From contig BCKL01000017.1 in assembly GCA_001600635.1 (NCBI GenBank), forward strand, positions 142,003-206,002: DNA of 64,000 nucleotides, read 5' to 3'. The translations under genes and the position numbers were made by a program. Within the stretch, counting starts at the first letter, position 1, and each line of letters begins with the position of its first letter. The notes under the pieces were generated by a model that had not been told where the DNA came from, searched no databases, and saw only the letters and a list, made by a program, of their open reading frames with translations. Positions 32,048 through 43,013 of this stretch are shown piece by piece. The DNA comes from Leucosporidium creatinivorum (Eukaryota; Basidiomycota; Microbotryomycetes; Leucosporidiales; Leucosporidiaceae).

Positions 32048-34963
32048 CTAAGCCATGTCCTCGTCGTCATCCTCGGGCTGCTCGACCGGCATGACAAAGA
32101 CGCGCTTGGCGAGAGGGCTGCCGACTATCCGAGGGAAGAAGGTTAGCGAGAGGAAGAGGAAGCGGAAGCGAGGAGACGTACTCTTCGGCGCAAACTGGAG
32201 GCTCTTGCGACGAGCTCGCTCGATAGAAGCTGCGATAGTAGCTTTGACTGTAGAGAGTTCGAGTGAGCTGAGCCCTGCGTCCCTATCGCGATATCCAACT
32301 CACGAGCATCGTTGGTCCCCGGCACTCCCACTGCGCTCGGCGCATTCGCATTGAGCGCAGCCAACGCCCTCGGCTCCATCGACCTCCTACGCTTCTGGAA
32401 CGTCGGCTCCTTGCCGCACTCGACTTGGTAGGCAGCTTCGTCGACTCGTTGGCCGACTTCGGCGCAGCGGACGACCCATGAGATGCCGACGAGGTGGGGC
32501 TTGGGGTCGGGCTGGGCGCGGTAGCGTTGGAGTGTGCCGGGGCGGCCGGACTTGTAGATGATGTGAGTGAGCGTGAGGGTAGGGCGAGTGGTGACCTGCG
32601 AGTCAGAATGTCAGCGAAAGCTGGGATCGGCAAGAGACGATGAACAAGCTCACCCTCGCGCCCATAGACTTGAGCATGTCCACGAAGATCATGCCAGCAT
32701 CGTCTCCCTCACTGGTCCGCACGTCGACGTAGGCGGTCACTCCCTGCAGAGCGTTGCTCTTGGGCTGAGCGCTGAGCTCTCCGTCGGCCACCGCAGCGAT
32801 GGTCGCCGTCGACGAGGAAGTAGCGATGCTGGAGCTACGGCGAGGAAGTCGGATGTTGGACTGTTGCTGGGGAGGAGGAGCAGCGGCGGAAGCGAGGGGC
32901 CCCGAGCGTGACGAGGTGTTGACGATGCCGCTGCCGCTGGTCGAGGGGCGAGTGGAGATGCTGTGGCGACGACGACCGACAGAGATGTTGGACTGGCGCT
33001 GCTCGGTGGTTGAAGTGGACGAGGGAATGCTGGAGAGGGAGGCGCGAGCGCGCGGGCGAGTGAAGGTCGACCGAGAGTCGTCTGCGGGCGCGAGAGGGAC
33101 GGTGTACTCCTTTTCGAACGTGCCAGTGAGAGTCTTGGACTCTGACCTCGATGGGAGTCCCGACGATGATCCCGCGGCCGATGAAAGCGAGCTCCTGCTG
33201 CCCGTGCTGGCTCGAGGCATCTGCAGACGACTGAGCATGCTCTGCAAGTTGGCGAGGCGCTTGGACGTCTCATCCGAGACCGAGGAAGAGGCGACACTGG
33301 TGTTGCCTGCTGCCATGGACGAGTTCGCCTCCTGCTCGTCCTCCTCCTCAATGTCGGTGATGGTCGTGTCCCGAGAGCGGTCGTCGAACATTGATCGCTC
33401 GCCGACCTCGGACATGGAGCTGTCGACCTCCATCCCTGGAACCGCCGAGGACCTCGAAGACGAGCCCGCGGTGAAGCGAGGAATGCTCGAGGAAGACGAG
33501 CGCCAGGTCTGCGCCTGCTGCTGAGCGAGCTGGACTGCATCGAGCGCCGCCGCTTGAGTCTTGGCTGCCGAGGTCGAGGTCGAGGTTGTGGTCGACTGGT
33601 AGCCGAACGCAGTGGTGAAAGTTGCTGGCTGTGATTGAGGTTGCGCAGCGGGAGGGCGAGGGGCGTATTGGGACATAAGGCCAGAAGGGCGAGCGGGCGC
33701 CGAGAGAACTTGGGGGTGGATAGTGGGCTGGGAGGCGGTAGCTCGACGAAGACCAGCGTGGGAGCTGAGGGTACTGGTGGTGGTCGATGCAGCTTTGAGG
33801 GCTGGTGCGCGAGACATGGCGACGGAAGTAGCGCCGGCGCGCGTTGAAGTGATGGCTCGCTTCTTCGGCGGACTCCTAATGGACGAGAGTTGCGAAGGCG
33901 GATCCTCCCTAGCCGAGACGCTGGCCGAGCGCTTCTTCTTGCGAGGACTGAGGAAGTCGAGCTCGTCCTCTGAGCTATCGCCGTGAGCGCCGTGCTTCGA
34001 AGCCTTGGGGGCGCGAGGGGTCGAGGCCTGCTCCGTGGTGTCGTCGACGTCCATGTCGTCGTCGAGGGAGGAGCGTCGGACGGGTGGAGACTGATGGAGT
34101 GGGATATCGCTCGAATTTTCGCCGGCTCCGAAGAGGCGACGACGAGCGGGCGACAGCTGGGGAAGTTTGGTCGGCGAGCGAGGCGCATCCCTTTTGCGAG
34201 GCGAAGTGAGGTCGAACGGTCGAGAGGAGATGGAAGGGAGAGGCTGGTGGGAAGTGGCGTAGGTGTCGATTTGGCGTGTGGAGGTGGCCGTAGGGAGGGA
34301 GGCGAACGGGCGCTCGTCTCCTCGGCCGAAAGAACTGGCGTGAGGCTGCTCGTTGGCCTGCTGGAAGTTGTTGGCTGCTCCAAAGGTGAAGACGGGCGCC
34401 TTGAACGATGTCGAGAACGGATCGTTCACTCCGTCGGCGACAACCTTCCTCGGCGATCGTTGAGCCTTCACGGCAGGTCCTGTCCTCACGATCCCCATTC
34501 CCGTCATGGACGCTGCATCCGCACGACTCAACCTCCTCGCTCCTGTCTTCTTGGCACCCTGCAGCGCTCCCGACTCGGAGGCTGAAGCTCCAATGTTTTT
34601 GGCTTCACCGAGCACGCGGCGACGCGTTGGAGCGGTTGATGTTTTGGTGGCTACATTGGTGACGTTGGCTCGGGTGGAGAGGGAGGAGGACGTCCTAGCA
34701 CGAGGGAGGGTGCTGGAAGCAGGTGCCGCCGAAGCGGAGGTCGATGCGACGGCGGAGAGGTCCAGCGAAGGGCGAGCGCGAGGGAGGCCCGACTTGCTCC
34801 TCGTCATCCCTGCTGATGGGGCGAGCGAGGTCGACGTTGCAGGACGAGAGGAGACCAATGTCCTCCTGCTCATTGACCGAGTGGTGGTGCTGGGCGCTGG
34901 CTCGACTGGCGCGGCGAAAGTCGAGCTGAACGGCGGCAGCGAGTTGGGCTGGGGGCGAGCCAT
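32048..34963 (-). CDS. BRCT-domain protein with long Ser/Thr-rich N-terminus
   Basis: About 900 residues. Most of the chain (34963-32800) is low-complexity, rich in Ser, Thr, Arg and SP/TP sites (for example SPRK, SPTK, SPARRR), a pattern of cell-cycle kinase substrates. The C-terminal region is a single BRCT-like domain: GVTAYVDVRTSEGDDAG, VDMLKSMGARV (across an intron near 32600), THIIYKSG, and PHLVGISWVVRCAEVGQRVD with the expected Trp. Two more short exons end EQPEDDDEDMA at stop 32048-32050. Microcephalin-type or checkpoint BRCT proteins are the closest comparison, but I cannot name an orthologue. A 42-bp intron (35005-34964) directly precedes the chosen ATG. An upstream in-frame ATG at 35080 would add about 25 codons. 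Confidence 0.78.
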
Positions 34964-35611
34964 CTGTATAGAAATGAGCGAGTGGTCAGTGACCGTCGGC
35001 TTTACCGGTGTCTGAGTCTGCTGCTGTGCTCGTGCTTCTCCGTGAGCCAGCGTCGAGCCAGCGCCCCGTTGACGGTTCATCACCTCGTCTAGCAGAGCTC
35101 TGTTTGAGCTACAAAGGTACAGCCTGCAGCAGACGAAATGTCCAGACTATTTGTACATCCCACAGACCCCACACAGCGGAAGGAGAGAACTCACGACGGC
35201 TTGCTAGTCGAGACACGCCTCGAGTTGAGTGACCCGAAGCTGGCGCCGCTGCGAGGTCTGCTGAGGTGCAGAAGTCGGAAATGGGTCGCCAGACAGCGCT
35301 GTACAGCAGATCCAGGTGTCTCGGGACCGGGCGACGAGGTGTTGGAGAAGAGCAAAGTTGGAGAAGGACAAACAGTTGCTCCTGGGCAGGATGAGCTGAG
35401 GAGGACCGACTCCTCTCCGAGCTGTTGTCCTTCAGACGTCAAGCAAGCGAGTTTGCCGATGTTGCTCAGTTTCCTGAAAGCTGTAGCAGACTATATTCTT
35501 TGCTGCTGTCTTCGACTTCGCAAGACAATCCAGCGCCGAGCAGCTCGGCGAGCGTTGAACGAGGAATTAGTGGGGGTGCGATTGCTAGTCTATGATGCTT
35601 GATGGGTTGCT
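34964..35611. promoter_or_regulatory. Intergenic: BRCT gene leader and MFS 3' flank
   Basis: 648 bp. It starts with the 42-bp minus-strand intron (34964-35005: GTAAAG...CTGAC...CAG). The rest probably holds the BRCT gene promoter and the downstream flank of the MFS gene. No further gene seen. Confidence 0.4.
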
Positions 35612-37940
35612 TTAGTTCGCCATGGGACTCCTGCTCCTGATTCCAGCTCCCTTGACATAGAAGATGAAAGGGACTGCGAAAGCCGAGGTCAGCAAGTGCT
35701 TTAACCGCCGAAAGCTGGTCAAGACTCACTGGGGACCATGGCGACGGCAGCAAAAGCGAGTACAGAGCCAGCCCATTCGTTCGATATGGGTTTGTAGAGG
35801 TAGAAAAGCCATCTTTTGACGCCAAACAAGGTCAGCGCAGGGAGCCACAGTGAAACGCTCGGCGACAACTCACTGTGAAGCGCTGGCGCCGGCGAGGGAT
35901 CGGATGAAGGTCTTTGCGGCCATGGCGGAAGCACCATAGCGGAGGTAGACGTCTACGAGGTAGGTGTTGGCCGAGATGTAGATGCCGACGAGGGCAAAGC
36001 CGAAGGGGATGCCAGAAACGAGAGCCCCTGCCCAGTGGGTGTTGGGATTCGACGTCCAGGCGAAAATAAAGAGAGAGACGGCTACGAAGCGTTCAACGAG
36101 GTCAGATCTGCTCGGCGAAGGAGTTCGAACCAAGAACTCACGAAGGATGAGGGAGCAGATCATCATCAAAGGCAGACGAGTCTCGGGAACAGTCGATCCA
36201 CCGCCCTCGATTACCTTGCGTTGATAGTAGCACTCCTGGAGTGGGCAGGCGATAGCGCCGACGAGAACGATTCCGACGAGGATGGAGAGGAAGGTGAGGC
36301 CGACTTGGCCGGCGGTGAAGCCGTGGCCTTCTTCGAAGATGATGGGGCTGTTGGGAAGACTCGGTCAGCTCGGTTCACGAGAAGGCGGCCAATCAAGCTC
36401 ACTAGGCGAAGAAGAACGCGTAGACTGCGAACGGAGGAGAGGGTCAGCTCGGGCGCCAGTCTCTCCACCGAAACGTCAACTCACGAAGTCCGTAGATCAA
36501 GCACAAGTATCCAGAGAAGCAAATCATGATGGGCTCGGTGAAGAGCATCTGCAGCGGGCGAAGAAGGGACTCCTTGGCGATGTCGGCGGCCGAGCGACGC
36601 TGCCTCTCTTGCTCAGTCTGGATCGTGTCGTCCCCTGTCTCCTTGCGAAGTTGCTCGGCGCGCCAGCGGAGGATGGTGGGGGCGTACCTGATTGCAGTGG
36701 GAAAGGTCATCCTCTGCGGAAGGAGAGGAGGACGGCGAGCGACTCACGTTTCGGGGAGGAAGGCGAAAGCGATGAGCCAGCAGACGCCGCTGAAGATGAG
36801 GAGAGTCCAATAGATCCAACGCCACGACACCGATTCGGAGATATACCCTCCGACGAGAGGTCCGAGGCAAGGCGAGGCGAAGAGGATAGAGGAGAACGTG
36901 GCCATCTTGTTGCCTCGCTCATTCACCGCCCAGACGTCGCCGATGGTTCCTCCAGCGTTCGTCATTGGGGCACTGGCACCAAGTCCGGCGAAGAAGCGGC
37001 TGTAGATGAAGTGCAATCAGCCTGAGATCGGTCTCAGCGAAGCGGGAGGAGCGAAACTCACCAGATGATCAAAGTCTCGACGTTCGGGGCGACGGCACAG
37101 GGGATGGTAAAGATGAAGAAGAGGGCCATGCTGACGAGGTAGATGATGCGGCGTCCGTACACTGCGAAGCGAAGGGAAAGGTCATCTTCCGAGCCGTCGA
37201 ACGCCGAAATCGCCAACGACCGACTTACTCTCACTCAGAGGAGCGAAGAACAATGGACCGATTCCGAAACCGACGACGAATAGGCAAACGCTCAGGTTGA
37301 TGATCTGCGCGGCGCATGGACAGGTCAGCCTCGAGCGCAATAGCCTACGCCAACGGCCAGAACATCGACGGCGAGAGCCCAAGGCAACTCACATCAACAG
37401 AAACGCCGAACTCCTTGCGCATGGGAGTGAGACCACCGGTGATGATACTTGATGCGAATCCAGAGTCGAAGCAAAGGAGGGTGGCGAGCATGGTCGCCGT
37501 CCATTTCTTGGTGTGGGAGAAGTTCCTCGGGTTCTCTGTAGAAGGAGAGGGCGTCAGAGGTGTGTTCGACGCGTGCGAGAGTCGCTAGTGACTGACCAGG
37601 ATCTCCTTCGACGAAGGTCACCAGCTTTGCGTCGCCTCCTCCCTTCTCTGGGTCCTGCCGGGAGTGGACGAGGGTGCTCGTAGGAGAGCCGGCGCCCGAG
37701 TGCGGCTCTACCTCACTGGCGAGGACGAGTCCAGTGTTGGTCTCTTGCTGGAAGGCATCAGTGTGGGGTCCTATAGGCAGTGAGAAGTCAACTACTGTGC
37801 ATTTTCGAACGAGGAAAGTCAGCGCCGAGCTCACCTTTCTCGGTGAGTTGAGGGAAGATGGCCTCGTCGCCGCTAGGTATAGGATGTTGCGCAACACCAT
37901 GTGAGATTGTGCGTTCTAGTGCTGAGAAGTTGCTGGGCAT
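35612..37940 (-). CDS. MFS transporter, DHA1 (drug/polyamine:H+ antiporter) type
   Basis: Twelve-helix major facilitator with a soluble N-terminus of about 100 residues. Recognisable blocks: WTATMLATLLCFDSGFASS (TM1), SVCLFVVGFGIGPLFFAPLSE (TM2), VYGRRIIYLVSMALFFIFT (motif A-like loop and TM3), FFAGLGASAPMTNAGGTIGD (TM4), FASPCLGPLVGGYISESVSW with RWIYW (motif C region, antiporter-typical), then a cytoplasmic loop and TM7-12. About ten short exons. Start at 37940 (MPSNFSALERT), stop 35612-35614. This arrangement is shared by Tpo1/Flr1-like exporters; the substrate is unknown. It is transcribed away from the dehydrogenase gene across about 1 kb. Confidence 0.88.
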
Positions 37941-38972
37941 GATGGCGAAGGCGAAGAGGAGGGTGAGGTCGACCAGGAGAGGAGGATGGGAAAGGGAGGC
38001 AAGAGCTGCCACCAGCGAATTGCTCAAGTACTGCCAACGCTTTTCGCGACACCGAGAAGCTGTCCTTCACTATCCACGAGCAGAGGAAGGATCTCGCCCG
38101 CGCCTCGCGAAATGCTCCCAAGTCGTCCCGACTCGACGAGGACTTGATCTGCGAAGCTCGGTGGAGGGGGACAATGGAGCGAAGAGAGAGGCTGGCATGG
38201 TGCAGTGTTGCAGCAGGGGTCGGCACCTCCAGTTGCATGGTAGCAGGCGTTCGAAGAGCTCGTGCGGCGAGGCGAATGGCAGGAAGGAAGGAGAGCGCTG
38301 GCAGCCGCCGCGCGAAACGCTTCCGAGGCAGGCCCCCGAGCTGCCGTTGTCGCTGCTGATCGTTGGTGAGAGCAGGGGAGGGGAGGGTCTAGTGTAGGGG
38401 AGATGTAGGTGAAATTTCGGTGCTGTAGGCGAGTCGCTAGCGCCTTGGAAACTCAGTGAACAGGACGGTCGGCGGGCGAGCTGAGGCGAGCGATTCTGCG
38501 GTGTCCGAGGTCGTCGGCGGTGGCGCTGCTGAGCCTGATGGTGCTAAAGATATGTCTGTAGAGCTCTGCTACGCTTCGCCACCCTGCCGAGCGGCTGTAG
38601 CCTGTCCTCTGGCGTCGGAGTCGATGCGCCGTTGCCAATCCGCGCGGGGAGCAGCTGTAGCTTGTCGAGAGCTTCCGAGTGGCCGCCGAGTGGCGCGGAG
38701 TACGTGCAGTAATGTATTGCTCGAGTTGTAGGGGGACAGAAGGCGAGATCAGATGTGCAAGAGGCCAAGTTGGGCGGCAGCCCGCCGCGGGGGGGGACGA
38801 GATCTCGAATCGAAGAGCTCGCTGATCTGACTCTCTTTGCTTCCTGCACCTCACTGCTTCGAACGGCTCCAGCTTAAACAGCTCCACAAACCCTCGCCCA
38901 GCCCGCTTACCAGCCTACAGCTCTCGCCCTTCACCCCACCCCCACGTCCAACTCCTCCCTCTGCTCCAAGCC
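37941..38972. promoter_or_regulatory. Divergent promoter region, MFS transporter / SDR
   Basis: 1,032 bp between opposed start codons, the longest divergent promoter here. Open frames on both strands lack family signatures and look like shadows. It may contain regulatory sites for the transporter; none can be named. Confidence 0.35.
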
Positions 38973-40059
38973 ATGTCTCTCGAGTTCGTCAAGCCTGGAA
39001 TCGCCGTCGTTACTGGAGGCTCATCAGGTGTGGGCCGCGCATGCTCTATCGCACTCGCTCACGCCGGCTGGCAGGTCGTCGTTTCCGGCCGCCGTCAAGA
39101 TCAGCTCGAGGAGACGATTCGCCTCGCCAAGGAGGGCAAGAGCGACATCAGGGAGATGAGGGCGGTTGCAGGAGATCTCAGTGATGCCAAGGATGTAGAG
39201 GCGCTGTTTGCTGTAGTCGAGAAGGAGTTTGGTGAGTCCCGTTCGAGCTCAGCAGCTGTTCTCGGCCGATGCTGACAGGTCATTTCGCTCCAGGACGTGT
39301 TGACTTGCTCTTCAACGTGTGTCGAGATATATAGGCCCTTCTCCTACTCTCGCTGACTCGACGACATCTGCAGAACGCCGGCCGAGGCACCCCCGACGTT
39401 CCCATCGACGAGATCTCGCTCGCCGACTTCAACAGCATCGTCGCCATCAACCTCACCGCCCCCTTCCTCTGTACTCAGCAAGCTGTCCGCATCATGCGCG
39501 CCCAGTCTCCTCAAGGAGGTCGCATCATCAACAACGGCTCCATCTCGGCGTACACTCCTCGTCCCAACTCGGCGCCCTACACGCTCACTAAGCACGCTAT
39601 TGCTGGTCTGACCAAGTCGACTGCTCTTGATGGAAGGGCATGGAACATCGCTTGCTCAGAGATTGATATCGGTGAGCTCTCTTACGACAGCGATTACCGA
39701 GCTGGTCAGCTTACATTCCCACGTTCCTCAGGGAACGCCGAGTCGTCAATGGCTTCCAAGGATGGACCTGGCAAGATGCAGGCTTCCGGTCATCTTCTCA
39801 AGGAGCCGTACGTCTCGCTCGGTCTTCCCCTTCCCGTCGCCTCGACAGCTCTCCTGACGTCTTCGCCTTTCCGCAGAGTCATGCCCGTCGCCTACGTCGC
39901 TCACACCCTGGTACACATGGCCAGTTTCCCTCTCGACGTCAACATCCTCAACCAGGTGAGCTTCAGCTGCCATAGACTCCTCCTCGATCCGCAAACTGAC
40001 CGCCGTCTTCCCTGTAGACGATCATGGCCACCGCTATGCCTTTTGTCGGACGTGGGTGA
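38973..40059 (+). CDS. Short-chain dehydrogenase/reductase
   Basis: Classical NAD(P)-dependent SDR. Nucleotide-binding [10 protein letters not shown] near the N-terminus, NAGRGT after the second intron, active-site segment [20 protein letters not shown] with the YxxxK pair, and a C-terminus reading [15 protein letters not shown] common to one SDR subfamily. Six or seven exons with CTGAC introns. Start 38973 (MSLEFVKPG), stop 40057-40059. The Arg in the SGRR segment after the second strand hints at NADP(H) preference (inference). The substrate is unknown. Confidence 0.92.
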
Positions 40060-40391
40060 AGAACTGTTGAGCTGTGTAGCTGATGCCAATGTTGTTCTGT
40101 ACCTCAAGCCGATCGAGCAGAGCGCAAAAGGGGGGCTTCTCGTCGAGAGCTCAGAGCGGTCCCTCCTTACTCGTTTTCTGCGATGTACCACATCGTTGGG
40201 ACATCAACGCAGGTATCCGAGTAGCTCTTTCATTGAATGGAGTGCAACGCGGAACTGAACATGACTCTATACAGGCCACTCAGCGAGATCGGCCTCGGCC
40301 AGCTATCGCCGAGCCCCCTTCGGCGGCACTTTTCTCGGCTTCTGCTCGGCCGATCCGGACGCCGGTGACCTCGGTATCGTCAAGAAGAATT
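40060..40391. other. Intergenic, SDR 3' end to IR2
   Basis: 332 bp holding the SDR 3' UTR and the sequence before the IR2 left arm. Nothing recognised. Confidence 0.4.
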
Positions 40392-40993
40392 GCGCTTTTG
40401 CTCAAACGTGTTGGGGTACATGTACGAGCGAGGGAGGGCAGATTTTCGCACGAAACAGAAGGCCAACTAGTCTACTGGTCAGCGTCTTGGAGCAGTCGGC
40501 AGCTCGTTGGGCTCATACGATACCCAAAGGTCTCAGGATCGAAACCTGAAGACGCTACACATAGAGCCTGGAAGCGCCGTAAGGTCCTTTGGGGTTCGCT
40601 TTTTGCCCGAGGCCTCGCCGAACCGTTTTCTTCTGTTCCGACGGGCCTCCGCCTTTTCCTGTTGACTCGAGGACGTCAGCTTTTTGCATCTGTTGTGAGT
40701 GAATGTATCTTGTTACACTGCGGCCGATCTGATCTCCCTTGGTAGCTGCAGATGCGCCCCTCCCCCTACCCTTGCCCCTCCGCCGAGCCGCCGCTGCCCA
40801 GCTTCTGACTGAGTCGAGGAAGATGCAGGCGAAGGGTGGTGGTGAAGTGTAGGTTTCGGTAGTGTTGACGCTTATGACACCCATCGCCCTCGACTTCGAC
40901 ATTGAAGACCCCGCTAAGCCCCCGCTCCGAGCCAGGCAGCTCCGAACCCCTCCCAGCGCCGAGATGCAGGCTTTCCGTCTGCGCTCGCTCTGC
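40392..40993 (+). repeat. IR2 left arm (about 600-bp inverted repeat)
   Basis: Matches the reverse complement of 47492-48092 with about 95% identity, apart from one scrambled stretch of about 65 bp (near 40658-40722) and a few single-base indels. It contains an initiator tRNA-Met gene and, at its inner end, a short coding-like piece starting MTPIALDFDIEDP (40874). Confidence 0.92.
40481..40557 (+). tRNA. Initiator tRNA-Met (CAT), with an apparent 4-nt intron
   Basis: Cloverleaf by eye: acceptor stem AGCGTCT pairs perfectly with AGACGCT, then discriminator A; D-stem GAGC/GCTC; anticodon stem TTGGG/CCCAA; T-stem TCAGG/CCTGA. Initiator hallmarks are the A1:T72 pair, the GGG/CCC pairs under the anticodon loop, and T-loop ATCGAAA (A54, A60). 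The anticodon loop reads CTCATACGATA, four bases too long; removing CGAT restores CTCATAA at the canonical 37/38 intron position. A T5 run at 40600-40604 could end Pol III transcription. The other copy has the same features. Confidence 0.85.
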
Positions 40994-41056
40994 GAGACAT
41001 GTTGTTTGTCTCTCAGCTCGCCACGATACAAACTGAAAAGCGCGTGTAGCTCTTAG
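40862..41056 (+). other. Coding-like fragment in and beyond the IR2 left arm
   Basis: An open frame of about 60 codons containing MTPIALDFDIEDP, PPLRARQLRTPPSAEMQAF and RLRSLC. The arm similarity stops at RLRSLC; beyond it the frame runs into unrelated sequence. The other arm carries the same piece with a one-base difference after DIEDP. It may be a duplicated scrap of a gene lying elsewhere; no family was recognised. Confidence 0.35.
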
Positions 41057-41274
41057 AAAGTTGTTACGGGGCAACAGGAGCGACTCGAGACCGGCGGGGA
41101 GGAGCGAGTGCCGAGCGCCGAGCAGTTGAGGAGCGCCGCGATCTCTCTGCTTGCACTCTGCTTCGCCGAGTCCTCGCGAATGAGCTCATGAAAACACGAG
41201 AGAGTATTGCAGCAATGTCTCGTCTCCGTCAATACGCCAGCAGCCACTCCAGCACCAGCAGCGTCTCGTCCCAT

Positions 41275-42898
41275 TCAGTCCTCCTCAATCATCTTCCTCG
41301 CCTTGAGCTTCTCCAACAGAGCCAGCAGCTCCTCCACTCCCTCGGCATCCACCGTCGACTTGAGCCGCTCGGTGTACCTCACCGCCCACTCGAGCACCTC
41401 CATCGCCGCATCGCATCGTCTCTCGGTGAAGGCGCTTCTCAACACCCCCTCGCTTCCCTTCGCTACGCGCATGAACGGATCCCATAGACCCGCCCTACAG
41501 TCGAGGATGATACCCCGAGTCTCACAGACGCCGCGAAGAGCCAAAGTCGAGACCGAAGACATGCGACCGTGGGAGGAGAGAGGCGCGAGGGAGAAGTGTG
41601 CGAGGAGAGGGGCGAGGGCGAGGAGGCGGAAGAGAGGAGAAGCTGTGTTGTCGTCGGTTTGTAGCTCGGGGAGGTCCCTGAGGACTAGAGAGAGATGTTG
41701 GAGCTTTGAGTCGCCGTGAGAGAGGAGAGCGCCGAGGATGGACAGGGCGGCAGGGGCAGGACAGCGCAACTGAAGGGAGTGAAGAGTCTTGCAAGCGCTT
41801 GCTGTTGACCACGGTTCGTTGAGCTCCGCGTAGGCGTCAAAGACCGATGACCATTCGGTCCAGGAAGGGAGAGGAATTGAGGTATCGCCAAACTCCAGTC
41901 GAAAGTCCTGCAGGGTCGAAAAGCGAGTGACGAAACGCCACGTCTCCGCATCGAGAACTTTGACCTGCAAGGTGAGCGAGCGCAGCGTATCTTCGAAGCC
42001 CCAAGTCGTTTCACACCATGTCGGATTGGACTGTCCATGCCTCGTCAGGTCCAGCGCAAGTCGGCGCAGCTTGGTGAGCGAAGCCAGAGCGCTGGTCAAG
42101 CCTCCATCTTTGGCTTGATCGGCCGAGTGGAGGACGAGCTCGAGGGATGTCAGATTGGTGAAGCTCCGAAGCATCGTGGCCGCTTCCCCTCCGCGATACC
42201 ATCCGAGGAGAGCCGCTCTAGACACCTTGGCGGCGAGCCGACGAAAGGTGCTCGCCCTCGCATCCTTCTCTTCGTCCTCGGCTGGAGCGTCGGTCGCCAG
42301 CAGAGCCTTGCCGAGTAGCAAGAGAGCCGCCGAGCGATGGACCGAGAGCGAGCGGAGGTTGGGAAAGGTTGTCGCGCTTGAGAGCGTGTAGGCGAGGGCT
42401 TCCTCTGTAGCGTCTTCGTCGAAGAGAGCGTGGGTGAAGCTCTGCGAGTAGGCGCTGCAGCAGTAGTACCTGCAGAGCGAGCGCGAGTGAGCGTCCGAGC
42501 ACGACGGCGAGCAGGCCTACACCTCTGCGCACCGAAACATCAGGTACGTAGCTTTACTCGCTCTCAGTGTCTGTAGAGTGGTGGTCAGCTGCCTGTCACC
42601 CTTTTCAACGCCAGGGAGTCGTTCCCTAGCTTACCTTGAAGAGGTGCGAGCAGCACAGCGCGTGCAGCTGCTTGTTGACCAGCGACAGGCTCCGCAAGCT
42701 CTGCCCAGCACCTTCTAGCAGCTTCACTAGCTCCAGCTCCTTGTTCTTGGCGGCGAGCAGTCGTTCTCCGTACGCGGTATCCTGGCGCACTCCAAACTCG
42801 ACGATGCGAGCCAATACCTCGGTCGGGAGGGAGAGCAAGGTGCTGGGGATGTCCGTCTCGGTCTGCTGTGAGCCTGTAGGGGACGGCGTTGACTCCAT
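41275..42898 (-). CDS. F-box protein with LRR-like C-terminal region
   Basis: Predicted SCF substrate adaptor. The N-terminal exon has an F-box-like segment: STLLSLPTEVLARIVEFG, then SLRSLSLVNKQLHALC and SHLF. An intron of about 190 bp (about 42635-42470) leads to an exon reading ALAYTLSSATTFPNLRSLSV, and the rest has irregular leucine-rich repeats (LTSLELVLHSA, LTKLRRLALDL, TLRSLTLQV, LQHLSLVLRDL). Stop 41275-41277. Start 42898 (MESTPSPT) preferred; an upstream in-frame ATG at 42973 is possible and would place the start only 41 bp from the divergent hydrolase gene. Basidiomycetes carry many such orphan F-box genes; the target is unknown. Confidence 0.8.
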
Positions 42899-43013
42899 GC
42901 GAGCGGCGAAGCGAAGTCGAGCGATGTGGGCGGTTCCAAGAAGTGGGGCTCGCTCTTTGCCGTGCAACCTCATCCTCTCGATTCGCTACACGGCTACCGC
43001 TGACCAAGAGACC
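42899..43013. promoter_or_regulatory. Short bidirectional promoter, F-box / dienelactone hydrolase
   Basis: 115 bp separate the two starts, so core promoter elements must overlap or extend into coding sequence. No specific motif named. Confidence 0.4.

Noticed and set aside
32737-34383. 548-codon Arg/Pro/Ser-rich minus-strand frame
   Set aside because: Shifted-frame shadow of the BRCT protein gene, which has the recognisable domain and intron signals.
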